Below, piece after piece: positions 40,881-50,306 of a stretch of DNA of 64,000 bases. The notes beneath the pieces are model-generated. The model was not told the DNA's origin. It did no database searches and saw only the letters and a program-made list of their open reading frames with translations. The stretch comes from Treponema sp. (GTDB lineage Bacteria; Spirochaetota; Spirochaetia; Treponematales; Treponemataceae), in the NCBI GenBank assembly GCA_017446265.1, contig JAFSRD010000006.1, positions 1 through 64,000 on the forward strand, given 5' to 3'. Position 1 is the first letter of the stretch, and each line of letters begins with the position of its first letter. A program made the position numbers and the translations under genes.

Positions 40881-42041
40881 ATGACAAAAATGATACAAGC
40901 GGGCGCATGCCTTGCAATAGCATTCGTTTTGTGCACAACAGCATTTTCGCAATCATCTGATGCACGGAAAAAATTTATCAGAGGCAGCATTGCAGACAAA
41001 ACAGCTGCGGTGCGCGAAAGTTCTGAGCCATCGCTTGCCCGCGATGCGCTTAATTTTGCGCTTGCATATAAAACAGAGCTTGGCAATGACCGCGACTTGG
41101 ACGCGCTCGCTGTTGCAGGCGTGCTTGCGCTTTCTGCAGACGGACTTGATTATGCAAGCAAAAAAGAGATGATAGAAATGCTTTCGCAATTGTTTGCACT
41201 GTTTCCGAGCGACACAGTGCGCGTGGCTGTACTCAATAAAGTTGTCATGCTCAAAAATGTCGTTCCTGTCGAGCAGTTTGCTGAGCAGCTTGAATCGTTT
41301 TTAGCCGCAGAGCAAAGCGAGAGCATTATGGTAAAAGCTGCAATTCAGACGCTCGGCGAAATAGGTGCGGGCAATTCGTTTGTTGCCATCTACAATGGCA
41401 ACAGGCAGCAAAAATGGCAGCACTATAAGGCGGAAGTAGATAACGCGCTCGCAAGCCTTGCAGATAAGTCGCTGCCGCACATTCTTGCAATTATCCAGGA
41501 AGGGAATGTCAAAGACGGCATTCGCCCGCTGTTCGATTTGTTTGCAAAAAGTGAAAAAATTTCTGCATCTTTCAAGTCTGAGATCGCCGAAAATGTGCTT
41601 TCACAGACAATATATATAGCGAATAATTCTTCCGCAGTTACACGGGAAACCGTAAGCTTGCAGATTGATGCGCTCGCTGTAATCGTTTCAAACAGATGGA
41701 CGCGCGCCGCTCAGTCTGTGCTTGCTTTTTTTGAGCTTGCAGAGCGCGAGTACCGCGCGGGCGTTATGACAGGCGATGAATTTGTTAAAGTGGTAAATGG
41801 CGTTGCATCTGTCGCTCCTGTTGACGCTTCCTCACGTCTTTCCTCGTACCTTGCGGAACTGAACAAGCAGACTGAATCAGGCTCTAAAGCGCCTGAAAAA
41901 GTTGTGCTTGCAGTAATTGATGCGCTCGGGAACATAGGCGACAAATCATCGTTTGACACGCTGCTGTACGTGACGTATGTGAAGTATCCTGATACGGTGG
42001 TTGCCGCCGCCCGCGACGCGCTCGCGAGGCTTAAATGGTAA
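40881..42041 (+). CDS. Exported HEAT/armadillo-like repeat protein
   Basis: A 386-residue protein with a signal peptide (AGACLAIAFVLCTTAFSQ). The mature part is helical, with repeated hairpins such as ESIMVKAAIQTLGEIGAGNSF and PEKVVLAVIDALGNIGDKSSFDTLL that fit HEAT-like units. It is probably periplasmic and acts in protein interactions. It follows the PilZ gene by 42 bases and overlaps comEC by seven. I recognise the style but no named family. Confidence 0.72.
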   Translation: MTKMIQAGACLAIAFVLCTTAFSQSSDARKKFIRGSIADKTAAVRESSEPSLARDALNFALAYKTELGNDRDLDALAVAGVLALSADGLDYASKKEMIEMLSQLFALFPSDTVRVAVLNKVVMLKNVVPVEQFAEQLESFLAAEQSESIMVKAAIQTLGEIGAGNSFVAIYNGNRQQKWQHYKAEVDNALASLADKSLPHILAIIQEGNVKDGIRPLFDLFAKSEKISASFKSEIAENVLSQTIYIANNSSAVTRETVSLQIDALAVIVSNRWTRAAQSVLAFFELAEREYRAGVMTGDEFVKVVNGVASVAPVDASSRLSSYLAELNKQTESGSKAPEKVVLAVIDALGNIGDKSSFDTLLYVTYVKYPDTVVAAARDALARLKW

Positions 42042-43291
42042 TTGACAAAAGATTCAAAAATCCTCTTGTGTGCGCCGCACTTGTATGCGCAGCGCTCGTG
42101 TATTCTGGTGCAGTAAAAGTTAAAGACCGTCACCAGTTTGTTTCGCTCGTAGAAAAGCACGACATCATTTTGTTGCATGGAAAAATCGTCTCAAATCCTG
42201 CAAAGCTTTCTTCGCGCGCGTCATACTCGTGCGCATTTGAAGTTCATGCTGCTGTCTCAAAAAGCGGCGTGACAAGCTCATGCAACGGACGCGTAACAGC
42301 ATTTATAGACGAGGCTATTGTGGAAGCTCATTTTCCAGGCAAATTGTACTCATCATCTAAAGGAAAAGGTGCATTCATGTGCGAGAAAGGCGCGCTTGCT
42401 GTACTGTCAGGCTCGTTTAAAGGCGACATATTTTTTGTCAAAAGCGTGCAGAATGCACGTTGGGAACATGACGTGTCTGGACGCATTGCGCATGTTCGCG
42501 CGCTCTCACGTCTCCAGTTCCGCCGCCTCATGTACGCGTGGGGAGATGCAGGAGGGCTTTTGCTTGCGCTGCTTTCGGGAAGCAGAGAATACACGGAGCA
42601 TGCTGTTTCAGATGCATTTAGAGAAGCAGGGCTTTCGCATATCCTTGCGCTTTCAGGAATGCATCTTTCTCTCGTGTCGGGCATTGCGCTTTTTGCAGGA
42701 ACACGCATGCTTGGAAAAAAACGAGCGTATCTGTTGCAGTTTTGTGCAGTCGTGCTCTTTGTGTGGTTTGCAGGATTTTCTCCGTCGCTTGTGCGTGCAT
42801 TTTTGTGCAGCGTGCTCCTGCTGCTCTTTTCGCTGTGTTCAGTCCACGGTGCAGATATGTTTGTCGTTCTGTGCATCTCGTTTTTGTGCCACGCATTCAT
42901 TGCACCGTCTCATTTGCTCAATGCCGCGTTCATGCTTTCGTATGGCGCGCTTGCCGGCATTTTGCTGTTTGCTGAAAAAATCACCGTGCCGCTTGTACGC
43001 GCGTTGCCCAAGCCGTTTGCGTCTTCGCTTGCAGCGTCAACTGGTGCACAGGTGTTTACCGCTCCCATCTCGCTTGCACTGTTCGGCGCATTTATGCCTG
43101 TAGGCATTGTTGCCGCTGTTGCAGTGTCACCGCTTGTTACGCTGTTTATCTACGGTGGCCTTGCTTGCATGGCCCTATGCCTTACGTGTCCGTTTTTTGT
43201 TGGAGCGGCAGGATTTGCCATGAACGCCTTGTATAATGCAATAAAGCTGCTCGTCGTGTTTTTTGCTCATTTTCCAGCAATTCATCTGTAG
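42035..43291 (+). CDS. comEC: ComEC/Rec2-family protein, short form without metallo-beta-lactamase domain
   Basis: A 418-residue membrane protein. The N-terminal 150 residues resemble DUF4131, and the Competence domain follows with the signature SDAFREAGLSHILALSGMHLSLVSG (about 190-214) and about eight TM segments. Full-length ComEC (700-800 residues) continues with a metallo-beta-lactamase domain, absent here; the protein stops right after the last TM. It may import ssDNA with a separate nuclease, or be a remnant with another transport role. It overlaps the HEAT-like gene by seven bases. Confidence 0.8.
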   Translation: MVIDKRFKNPLVCAALVCAALVYSGAVKVKDRHQFVSLVEKHDIILLHGKIVSNPAKLSSRASYSCAFEVHAAVSKSGVTSSCNGRVTAFIDEAIVEAHFPGKLYSSSKGKGAFMCEKGALAVLSGSFKGDIFFVKSVQNARWEHDVSGRIAHVRALSRLQFRRLMYAWGDAGGLLLALLSGSREYTEHAVSDAFREAGLSHILALSGMHLSLVSGIALFAGTRMLGKKRAYLLQFCAVVLFVWFAGFSPSLVRAFLCSVLLLLFSLCSVHGADMFVVLCISFLCHAFIAPSHLLNAAFMLSYGALAGILLFAEKITVPLVRALPKPFASSLAASTGAQVFTAPISLALFGAFMPVGIVAAVAVSPLVTLFIYGGLACMALCLTCPFFVGAAGFAMNALYNAIKLLVVFFAHFPAIHL

Positions 43292-43302
43292 GAGGTTCCA
43301 CT

Positions 43303-44178
43303 GTGCAAACGCCTGACTACAATTCGCCTGCCGCGCTGAATTCACTGCTTGCTGCCCACGGATTTTCAATGCAGAAAAAATTTGGGCAGAACTTTTTGCT
43401 GAATGGAGCACTGCGTGCACGTCTTGTCGAGGCGCTTGACATTGCACGCGGCATGAGCGTATGGGAAATAGGTCCCGGACTGGGAAGCATGACAAAGCTG
43501 CTGCTTGAAAAAGGCGCGGCAGTAACAGCATTTGAAATTGATAGAGGATTCATACAGCTGCTCGAAAATTTTTTTGCAGATGAAATAGCTGCCCGCACGC
43601 TTGCACTCATTTCTGGCGACGTGCTTAAAACATGGCGCGCTGTTTTGCATGACAGCGAGGCACATGTGCCAGAGCGATTTTTTGGCAATTTGCCGTACAA
43701 CATTGCAGCGGCACTCATTGCAGACACTATTGAAAGCGGCATGCGGTTTGACAAAGCTGTTGTCACTGTGCAAAAAGAAGTTGCCGCGCGCATGTGCGCA
43801 AAAGAGAACACGAGCGACTATTCGTCATTCTCCATACTGTGCCAGTGGGCATACGATGTCAAAATGATTTTCGATATTGGTGCAGGCAATTTTTGGCCGC
43901 GCCCGCATGTCGCTTCGTGTGCCGTTTCGCTTGCAAAAAAAACTGATTTTCCGCGCTGCAAAAATCCTGCGCTGTTTCTCAAGATGATGCGCGCGCTTTT
44001 CATGTCGCGCCGTAAAAATATCCGCAACAACTTAACAGCGTTTTTAGGTGACGGTGAAAAAGCGTTGTGCGCGCTCAAATGCGTCGGCATATCGCCTGCT
44101 TCTCGCGCAGAGTCGCTTTCCATTGCAACGCTCCTCCAGTTGTCTGACGCGCTCAATGCCAGTATAATGCACATATGA
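43303..44178 (+). CDS. rsmA: 16S rRNA dimethyladenosine transferase (KsgA)
   Basis: A 291-residue KsgA/RsmA that dimethylates A1518 and A1519 of 16S rRNA. The entry MQKKFGQNFLLNGALRARLVEAL, the SAM motif VWEIGPGLGSMTKLLLE and catalytic NLPYNIAA are present; the C-terminal KNIRNNLTAFLGD segment matches the family. GTG start 43303 with GGAGG 5-9 bases upstream. The next gene starts inside its stop (ATGA). Confidence 0.94.
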   Translation: MQTPDYNSPAALNSLLAAHGFSMQKKFGQNFLLNGALRARLVEALDIARGMSVWEIGPGLGSMTKLLLEKGAAVTAFEIDRGFIQLLENFFADEIAARTLALISGDVLKTWRAVLHDSEAHVPERFFGNLPYNIAAALIADTIESGMRFDKAVVTVQKEVAARMCAKENTSDYSSFSILCQWAYDVKMIFDIGAGNFWPRPHVASCAVSLAKKTDFPRCKNPALFLKMMRALFMSRRKNIRNNLTAFLGDGEKALCALKCVGISPASRAESLSIATLLQLSDALNASIMHI

Positions 44179-44876
44179 GCAGCATACAAGTTAATCTTGA
44201 AACGATTGCAGCGTTAATACGAGATGCAGAAGCAAAGGCGGGCAGAAAAGAGGGCAGCGTCACGCTCCTTGCGGTGAGCAAATTTCATCCACGCGAATCA
44301 GTGCTTGACGCGATTGCAGCAGGACAGATGAGCTTTGGTGAAAACCGCGTGCAAGAAGCGTTTGAAAAATTCAGCGGCATGACGGCGCTTCATCCTCATG
44401 TTGCGCTCCACATCATAGGCACGCTCCAGCGCAACAAAGCGGCAAAAGCGGTGAGCGTCGCTTCGTGCATTGAGTCGATAGACAGGTTGGAAATCTTGAG
44501 CGAGCTTGAAAAACAATGCGCAAAAATTAATAAATTGATGAAGATTTTTTTTGAATACCACACGGGCGAAGCGACAAAGTCCGGTTTTAAAACATACGAT
44601 GAGTTGTGCAAAGCGGTGCAGTTTTGCGCAGACGGAAATGCGCCCCACCTTGTACCATCAGGATTTATGACCATGGCGCCGTTTACAGACGATGAAAAAA
44701 AAGTGCGCGCCTCGTTTATTATGCTGCGAGAAACTGCGCAAAAACTCCGCGCTCAATTTCCGTCGCTTCCGCTTTCAGAGCTTTCTATGGGCATGTCGGG
44801 CGACTACAGAATTGCAATTGAAGAGGGCTCTACGCAAGTGCGCATAGGTACTGCTATATTTGGAGCGCGTGCATGA
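44175..44876 (+). CDS. YggS-family PLP homeostasis protein (PLPBP)
   Basis: A 233-residue PLP-binding protein with an alanine-racemase-like barrel that buffers pyridoxal phosphate. Landmarks: LLAVSKFHPRESVLDAIAAG with the PLP lysine (VSKFHP), FGENRVQEAFEKF, HIIGTLQRNKAAKAV, SGFMTMAPFTDDEK, and the closing LSMGMSGDYRIAIEEGSTQVRIGTAIFG. Starts inside the rsmA stop and overlaps the next gene by four bases. Confidence 0.92.
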   Translation: MSSIQVNLETIAALIRDAEAKAGRKEGSVTLLAVSKFHPRESVLDAIAAGQMSFGENRVQEAFEKFSGMTALHPHVALHIIGTLQRNKAAKAVSVASCIESIDRLEILSELEKQCAKINKLMKIFFEYHTGEATKSGFKTYDELCKAVQFCADGNAPHLVPSGFMTMAPFTDDEKKVRASFIMLRETAQKLRAQFPSLPLSELSMGMSGDYRIAIEEGSTQVRIGTAIFGARA

Positions 44877-45508
44877 GGCAGTTTTCAAAAGCAGTGTGCG
44901 CGCTGCTCATTGCAAGTTTAGTACAGTTTCCTGTTGCCTCGCAAACCGATTCAACTGCCGACACAACTCCTGAACCGTATGGCGAAGACGAGTTTCCGCA
45001 GTTTATGAAAGACATCCGCCGAGCAGAAATAATCTCTTTTGGCGCGCTGCCGTTTGTGACGCTCACTTCTACACTCGTCTATTCGGGCATACGGTGGGGT
45101 AGACATAGTTTTGACACAAACTATTTTCCTAATCCGTTTGCAAAATCTTCAGATTCAAACGGTTTTTCGCAACAGGAGCAGATAGGCATTTTGCTCACGT
45201 CTGTAGGCATAAGCGTAGGCATAGGCCTGACAGATTTGATTGTCAATGTTGTAAAGCGCAAGGCTGAAAAAAAGAGGCGGCTCCGCGAAGAAGCGGAAAA
45301 CGCGCCTGTTGTCATTACGCCTATCGATGAAGATGAAAGCGCGGTAAAAATTGCGCTTCCAGAAAAAAAAGATGGCGATACGAACGAAAACGGTGCAGCG
45401 CACGATGACGATGATGTGCAAGCAGAAACACAGGAAAACGATGACGGGCAAGTGCAGCGCAGCGAGCAAACAGCAGTGCAGGAAAGTGGAACAGCTTTCG
45501 GAGAATAG
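44873..45508 (+). CDS. Exported/membrane protein of unknown function with acidic tail
   Basis: A 211-residue protein that I do not recognise. It has a signal peptide or first TM (AVCALLIASLVQFPVASQ), a second TM-like stretch (ISFGALPFVTLTSTLVYSG) and a third (IGILLTSVGISVGIGLTDLIVNVV), a basic patch (KRKAEKKRRLREEAE) and a C-terminal 70 residues rich in D, E, N and Q. It overlaps the YggS-family gene and precedes a pseudouridine synthase by two bases. Treponemes carry several proteins of this layout; no function can be given. Confidence 0.65.
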   Translation: MRQFSKAVCALLIASLVQFPVASQTDSTADTTPEPYGEDEFPQFMKDIRRAEIISFGALPFVTLTSTLVYSGIRWGRHSFDTNYFPNPFAKSSDSNGFSQQEQIGILLTSVGISVGIGLTDLIVNVVKRKAEKKRRLREEAENAPVVITPIDEDESAVKIALPEKKDGDTNENGAAHDDDDVQAETQENDDGQVQRSEQTAVQESGTAFGE

Positions 45509-45510
45509 TC

Positions 45511-46509
45511 GTGGCGTTTTTGCATGTAAAGCTTCCAGAGTCGTGTACTGCTCCACTGAGGCTCGACAAATACATAGCATCGCTTCAAGACGGCATGAAC
45601 CGCTCAAAACTGAAAGCAGGCGTTCACGAGATTTTAATAAACGGCAAGCATGGAAAGCTTTCTTCAAAAGTTGCAGCAGGAGATGAAATAGACATTGAAT
45701 GGGAAGACAACATTCCCGACAACATTGCGCCTGAAAATATCGCGCTCCGCATCGTCTATGAAGATGACGATGTGATCGTCATTGATAAAACGCAGGGCAT
45801 GGTGACGCATCCTGCATGTGGAAACTGGAGCGGCACGCTTGTAAATGCGCTTTTATATCACTTGCATGCAGATGCAATCCCGCTTGAAAAACATGCGACG
45901 CAATCTGAAATGCTCGCGTCGAGAAGGCCTGGCATTGTACACCGTCTTGACAAAGACACATCTGGCGTGATAATTGCAGCAAAGTGCCGCGATGCTGAAA
46001 CATGGCTCTGCGCGCAATTTAAAGAGCGGTGCGTACAAAAAGAGTACATTGCTATTGTGCAGGGAAAGCCGCCCGCACTCGCAGGCGACATACGCACGCA
46101 GATTATCCGCGACCCAAAAAACAGAAAGCGTTTTAAAGCGGCAACGCAGACAGATGACGGAAAATGTGCGCGTACGCTATACCACTGCATTGCAAGTTAT
46201 GGAAATTATTCGCTTATGCGCCTGCGTTTGAAAACGGGACGCACACATCAAATACGCGTGCACATGAAGTACATAGGCTGCCCCGTGCTTGGCGATGTGA
46301 TATACGGAATGCGCGATAAGCTTTTTCCAGATGCAACGCTCATGCTTCATGCGCAAAAGCTCGTGCTGCGTCTGCCGAATCAAACAGCGTTCACGACATT
46401 TCGCTCGCACACGCCTGCGCGCTTTAAAGCGATAATAAAAGAGCTGCGCAAAAGATATGAGCGCATCGTGATGACATGGGGAAAAAATCATGCAAAGAAA
46501 AAACGATGA
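45511..46509 (+). CDS. RluA/RluD-family pseudouridine synthase with S4 domain
   Basis: A 332-residue RNA pseudouridine synthase, closest in layout to RluD. S4 domain at about 15-65 (RLDKYIASL, HEILINGKHGKLSSKV, GDEIDIEWED), catalytic motif HRLDKDTSG (144-152, Asp147), and RLKTGRTHQIRVHMKYIGCPVLGDVIYG near the C-terminus. GTG start 45511, two bases after the preceding gene. RluD-type enzymes modify helix 69 of 23S rRNA; this is the best candidate in the window, as inference. Overlaps the next synthase by 20 bases. Confidence 0.87.
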   Translation: MAFLHVKLPESCTAPLRLDKYIASLQDGMNRSKLKAGVHEILINGKHGKLSSKVAAGDEIDIEWEDNIPDNIAPENIALRIVYEDDDVIVIDKTQGMVTHPACGNWSGTLVNALLYHLHADAIPLEKHATQSEMLASRRPGIVHRLDKDTSGVIIAAKCRDAETWLCAQFKERCVQKEYIAIVQGKPPALAGDIRTQIIRDPKNRKRFKAATQTDDGKCARTLYHCIASYGNYSLMRLRLKTGRTHQIRVHMKYIGCPVLGDVIYGMRDKLFPDATLMLHAQKLVLRLPNQTAFTTFRSHTPARFKAIIKELRKRYERIVMTWGKNHAKKKR

Positions 46510-47251
46510 CATGTATGTTGTCCGCAAGCCGAGCGAACGCGACCCATTTTTACTGCTGTGGAAAGCGCGCGGCGTGCCGTCTGTGCCGCACGCGAACAAC
46601 GAAAAGGGCAACTCATGCGGCGAAGAAGTTTCAGCAGTCTCGTTTGCAAAAAAACTTTTTCCAGAATTGCGCTTTGTAAACACACGTCGCGCTGGCGAAT
46701 GCGGGCTGCTGCATCGACTCGACACAGACGCGTGCGGGCTGCTGCTTTTTGCGACAACGCAGACGAGCTACGACATACTTTTTGCAGCGCAACGAAACGG
46801 AAAATGCCTCAAAACATATGAGGCTCTGTGCACGCCGAACAATGATAACGCTGCGCTTTTAGGCGGATTTCCGCCTCAAACATTACGTACGCTTCAATCA
46901 CCTGACTCGTTTGTCATTTCATCACAGTTCCGCGCATATGGCACAGGACGCAGGGAGGTGCGTCCCGTTGCAGCAAACTCTCACACTGCTGCGCGCAAAA
47001 AAAGCGGCACGCAACAGTATACGACGCGCGTACAGATTGTTGAAGACGCTGAAAACGGCGTTCTAACGCGCTGCTCAATTGCAAATGGGTTTAGACATCA
47101 AGTGCGCTGCCATCTTGCGTGGAAAGGGCTTCCTGTGCGTGGAGACAAGCTCTATAACGCGCAGTACGACGGCAGTGCGCTGCAATTTGAATGCGTTGCA
47201 CTCTCATTTCCACATCCACTCACTGATACGACAGTATGCATTGCAGTGTAA
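46490..47251 (+). CDS. RluA-family pseudouridine synthase without S4 domain
   Basis: A 253-residue synthase with no S4 domain. Catalytic motif GLLHRLDTDACGLLLFA (Asp78), followed by KTYEALC and the C-terminal NGFRHQVRCHLAWKGLPVRGDKLY, a variant of GRTHQIR. Together with the preceding gene it forms a tandem of two paralogues, overlapping by 20 bases, so they are translated together. Target RNA unknown. The last gene of the plus-strand run before a 296-base gap that holds a promoter and a structured leader. Confidence 0.85.
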   Translation: MQRKNDDMYVVRKPSERDPFLLLWKARGVPSVPHANNEKGNSCGEEVSAVSFAKKLFPELRFVNTRRAGECGLLHRLDTDACGLLLFATTQTSYDILFAAQRNGKCLKTYEALCTPNNDNAALLGGFPPQTLRTLQSPDSFVISSQFRAYGTGRREVRPVAANSHTAARKKSGTQQYTTRVQIVEDAENGVLTRCSIANGFRHQVRCHLAWKGLPVRGDKLYNAQYDGSALQFECVALSFPHPLTDTTVCIAV

Positions 47252-47400
47252 AGCGCGTTATATTTTTTAAATATAAATAATCATCAACCTCGCTGCAAGC
47301 GGCGACAGCAAACTCACCGCACGAATAATTTTTGTATCTTTCCTCGTATTTTCCTTGTCATTGCAACTATACATATGACTAGTATTCATAATATAATTTT

Positions 47401-47429
47401 TTGTAATATAGTTTTTACATAATTAAAAT
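47401..47429 (+). promoter_or_regulatory. Candidate promoter of the first chemoreceptor gene
   Basis: TTGTAA (47401-47406), 17-base spacer, TAAAAT (47424-47429). Predicted start near 47436, which gives a leader of about 110 bases before the ATG at 47548. The preceding bases 47252-47400 show only an AT-rich palindrome near 47258-47276. Confidence 0.45.
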
Positions 47430-47449
47430 AGATTAGGAAGCGGTTTTAC

Positions 47450-47514
47450 AGCACAGTTTCTGCAAACTGACGGCGCAAGAGGGGAAAACGGCAGTCTTCA
47501 TTAACGCCTGTGCT
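47450..47514 (+). ncRNA. Structured 5' leader of the chemoreceptor mRNA
   Basis: AGCACAG (47450-47456) pairs perfectly with CTGTGCT (47508-47514). Inside lie a 6-bp hairpin CAGTTT-CTGC-AAACTG (47454-47469, competing with the outer stem for CAG) and an arm GACGGC/GCAGTC (47469-47474/47491-47496, one mismatch). A third hairpin CGTG-AACT-CACG abuts the GAGG ribosome site near 47530. The competing stems suggest a regulatory RNA; no known riboswitch consensus fits. Confidence 0.35.
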
Positions 47515-47547
47515 TAAACTGAATTCCGTGAACTCACGAGGATTTCT

Positions 47548-49632
47548 ATGAATCGAAAACGATTTTCTATCCGCATCAAGCTTATTATCATTTTTGGCAT
47601 TTTAATTGTAGTGATAGGGGGCAGCTCTTTTATCGCGTCAGTGAAATTTTCAAAAGATGCAGTAATCGAGCAAGTAGAAGCTCATCTTGTAGATAAAGCT
47701 GTCGATACTGCGGAAATTATTGAGGGCAGAATTACTGCATTTATTCAATATCTTGAAGGGTTTGCACGAATGCCCGTTCTACAAAATGCAACGCTCACCG
47801 CACAGGAAAAAGCGGTGTATTTGGCCGATCACATATCTATAGACAAGTTTTTAGATGGAGTGTCTTTTGGCGACATAGACGGCATGTTATATACAAAAGG
47901 GAAACGCGCCATTAGCATCATTACAGAGGACGCATATAACGTGACCATGCAAGGGAAAAACTACATATCGGAGCCTTTCGTCTCGAAAATATCAAAGAAT
48001 TTGATTATAGTATTTGCCGTGCCGATATTTGATGCATATCGCAACATCATAGGAATAGTAAATGTTTCAGTGGACTATTTATGGTTGTCTGAAATAATAC
48101 AAGACATTGTGATAGGCGAAACAGGCTACTGCTATATACTTGGCGCAAACGGCTCTACAATTGCGAAAAAAGATTTAAACCAAATTGAAAATATACCAGA
48201 GATGGCACAGACAGATAATTCATTGAAGTCTCTTGCAGCATTTGAAAAGATGGCGATGGAAAATGACGGCACCATAGGATTTTATGAATATAAAGATGTG
48301 TATAAAATAGCTTCATTTGCGCCCATAGGAACGACAAACTGGACAGTCATTGTTTCTGCTCCATTTGAAGAGTTTATGGGCGCTTTACGGAGCATGCAGC
48401 GGATATTGACTGTAGCAGGCATTATCGTCCTCGCGTTTACACTTTCAATCATTTTCTTTACCGCTCGTGCAATGGTAGTGCCTATTGCAAAAGTCGCTTG
48501 CTCGCTCAAGGATATTGCGCAGGGAGAAGGCGATCTGACAGTGCGCCTTCCTGTGCTCGGAAATGACGAAGTGACTGACCTTTCAGAATATTTTAATCAG
48601 ACAATTTTAAAAATCGGAAACTCAATTAAAACTGTCAGCGGCAGCGTTTCGGATATGCAGCGTATTGGCTCTGAACTTTCGAGCAACATGACAGAAACGG
48701 CGAGTGCCATTCACCAAATCAGTGCAAACATAGACGGCGTAAAGCAACAGGCTGTTACACAGGCTGCAAGCATCAACGACACAGCAACTACGATTGAAGA
48801 TATTATCCGCACGATTAAGCAACTCAATGAGAACATTGAATCACAGGTTGCAAGCGTAGAAGAAGTATCTTCATCAATAGAACAGATGATTGCTAACGTG
48901 AATGTAGTAGCGGCGATGCTTGCAAAAAACAATCAACTGATTAAAGAGGTGCACGAGCAGTCTATGAACGGCAAAAACGGCGCACGAATGGCAAATGAAT
49001 CAGTAGAAGCTCTTGCAGAAAAATCAGATTCACTTTTTGAGGCAAGCAAAGTGATTCAAAACATAGCGAGTCAAACAAACTTGCTTGCTATGAATGCGGC
49101 AATTGAAGCAGCTCATGCAGGAGAAAGCGGCAAAGGGTTCGCTGTTGTTGCAGATGAAATCAGGAAACTTGCAGAAGAGTCAAACATGCAGGGCAAGCAA
49201 ATTGGTGGCGTCATAAACGAGTCGCTGCAAGTCATCAGGCAGATGACAGATGCAGGCGGTAAAGCTGAACAGACATTCGTCCATGTACACGAACTCATAG
49301 ATCAAGTGTCTGTGCAGGAGAAAAAAATATATGAGGCAATGCAAGCGCAGGAACTTGGCAGCAAAGAGGTGCTCTTGGCTATCAAAGAAATAAATGAAGT
49401 GACAACGCACGTGCGCGATGAGTCTGCAAAGATGCTCAACGGAAGCGAAAATGTCGCTACACAGATGCGCCAACTTGACGAGCTTACCTGCATCATTACT
49501 GACAGCATGAATGAAATGGCAACGGGGGCAGTGCAGATAGATAATGCAGTGCAGGAAGTGAATGAAATTACGCAGAAAAACAAATGGAATATTGAAAACC
49601 TTGCAGAAGAAGTAAAGAAGTTCAAAATTTAA
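47548..49632 (+). CDS. Methyl-accepting chemotaxis protein (Cache sensor, HAMP)
   Basis: A 694-residue chemoreceptor. TM1 ([21 protein letters not shown], about 10-28), an extracytoplasmic dCache-type sensor (about 40-280, with [21 protein letters not shown] and [14 protein letters not shown]), TM2 ([21 protein letters not shown]), a HAMP domain to about 370, and a long coiled-coil signalling domain whose hairpin tip reads [21 protein letters not shown] and [16 protein letters not shown] (about 510-550). It would report a small-molecule ligand to CheA/CheW and the periplasmic flagella. Preceded by a structured leader; RBS is GAGG. Confidence 0.93.
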   Translation: MNRKRFSIRIKLIIIFGILIVVIGGSSFIASVKFSKDAVIEQVEAHLVDKAVDTAEIIEGRITAFIQYLEGFARMPVLQNATLTAQEKAVYLADHISIDKFLDGVSFGDIDGMLYTKGKRAISIITEDAYNVTMQGKNYISEPFVSKISKNLIIVFAVPIFDAYRNIIGIVNVSVDYLWLSEIIQDIVIGETGYCYILGANGSTIAKKDLNQIENIPEMAQTDNSLKSLAAFEKMAMENDGTIGFYEYKDVYKIASFAPIGTTNWTVIVSAPFEEFMGALRSMQRILTVAGIIVLAFTLSIIFFTARAMVVPIAKVACSLKDIAQGEGDLTVRLPVLGNDEVTDLSEYFNQTILKIGNSIKTVSGSVSDMQRIGSELSSNMTETASAIHQISANIDGVKQQAVTQAASINDTATTIEDIIRTIKQLNENIESQVASVEEVSSSIEQMIANVNVVAAMLAKNNQLIKEVHEQSMNGKNGARMANESVEALAEKSDSLFEASKVIQNIASQTNLLAMNAAIEAAHAGESGKGFAVVADEIRKLAEESNMQGKQIGGVINESLQVIRQMTDAGGKAEQTFVHVHELIDQVSVQEKKIYEAMQAQELGSKEVLLAIKEINEVTTHVRDESAKMLNGSENVATQMRQLDELTCIITDSMNEMATGAVQIDNAVQEVNEITQKNKWNIENLAEEVKKFKI

Positions 49633-49702
49633 ATTAGATTAAAGTCAGTTGCTTCGAAAACGTATATTTACATGTCATGATTAAGAAATTAAAAAAATAT
49701 GC

Positions 49703-49786
49703 TGCCCGGAACAAGACTTGAACTTGCATGAGCTTGCACTCACTAGGACCTGAACCTAGCGTGTCTACCAATTCCACCATCCGGGC
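49703..49786 (-). tRNA. tRNA-Leu (anticodon CAG)
   Basis: The minus strand folds into a class II tRNA of 84 bases. Acceptor arms GCCCGGA (49786-49780) and TCCGGGC with discriminator A at 49703; anticodon stem CTAGG/CCTAG with loop TTCAGGT gives anticodon CAG (reads CUG); a long variable arm (GAGTGCAAGCTC); T-stem GCAAG/CTTGT with loop TTCAAGT. CCA is not encoded, so 3' processing (rnz) and CCA addition are needed. A T-run (ATATTTTTTT) follows as terminator. Confidence 0.95.
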
Positions 49787-49801
49787 AATCAAAACAGGTC
49801 T

Positions 49802-49831
49802 ATTATAGCAGAACATGCTGCCTAACGTCAA
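49802..49831 (-). promoter_or_regulatory. Promoter of tRNA-Leu
   Basis: Minus strand TTGACG (49826-49831), 18-base spacer, TATAAT (49802-49807), 15 bases before the tRNA 5' end. Confidence 0.75.
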
Positions 49832-49871
49832 CGATGTGACACGACGCGATGCGATGTGACACGACGCGATG
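49832..49871. repeat. Two perfect tandem copies of a 20-bp unit
   Basis: CGATGTGACACGACGCGATG is present at 49832-49851 and again at 49852-49871 with no mismatch. The array starts directly next to the -35 box of the tRNA-Leu promoter, in the position of an upstream element. Confidence 0.85.
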
Positions 49872-49895
49872 CGTAAAAGCGGTTGCTGTTTGTCT

Positions 49896-50306
49896 TTACG
49901 AGCGCCTTAGCAACAGCACGAGGGCTGCAATTACGCTGCCAAGCACCACAATTGTCACTGCATAAATCCACAGTGGCAGCGTGCCATCTCCTTGCATTTT
50001 GTCTGTTTTTTTTGTTGTATTGTGAGAAGCGAATGCTGCCTTCAGGTTCTTTTTTTCTGCACGACTCATGCGGCGTTTTTGATTTTCATGCAATAGAGAT
50101 GACGGCATTCCGTTCAATTCATCGCTGCTCATCGCGTAGCCGCATACGGGGCATCCTTTTTCAAATTTTGAGACAGTGCCTGTTGCGCCACACTGCGGGC
50201 AACGCACTGCCGAAAAAAAACGTCCGCAGTGTTTGCACATGCGTGCATTTGAAGGCACTTCCGCGCCACAGTTTTCGCAGTAGAACTTGGCGTTTGTTTT
50301 TTTCAT
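49896..50306 (-). CDS. Zinc-ribbon membrane-tail protein
   Basis: A 136-residue protein. The N-terminal 60 residues hold CxxC pairs typical of double zinc ribbons: FYCENCGAEV, ARMCKHCGRFF, RCPQCGAT and GCPVCGYA. A basic linker (KRRMSRAEKKN) leads to a C-terminal TM (WIYAVTIVVLGSVIAALVLLL). ATG 50306 overlaps the stop of the upstream gene (ATGA), so the in-frame reading from further upstream is not used. Last of three overlapping genes with a secreted protein and a pseudo-receiver. Function unknown; may sense or scaffold at the membrane. Confidence 0.78.
   Translation of the reverse strand: MKKTNAKFYCENCGAEVPSNARMCKHCGRFFSAVRCPQCGATGTVSKFEKGCPVCGYAMSSDELNGMPSSLLHENQKRRMSRAEKKNLKAAFASHNTTKKTDKMQGDGTLPLWIYAVTIVVLGSVIAALVLLLRRS

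Noticed and set aside
47450..47514. c-di-GMP (GEMM-I) riboswitch
   Set aside because: It has GCAAAC and GCGCAAG fragments, but the hairpin expected between them is missing and the conserved core order does not fit.
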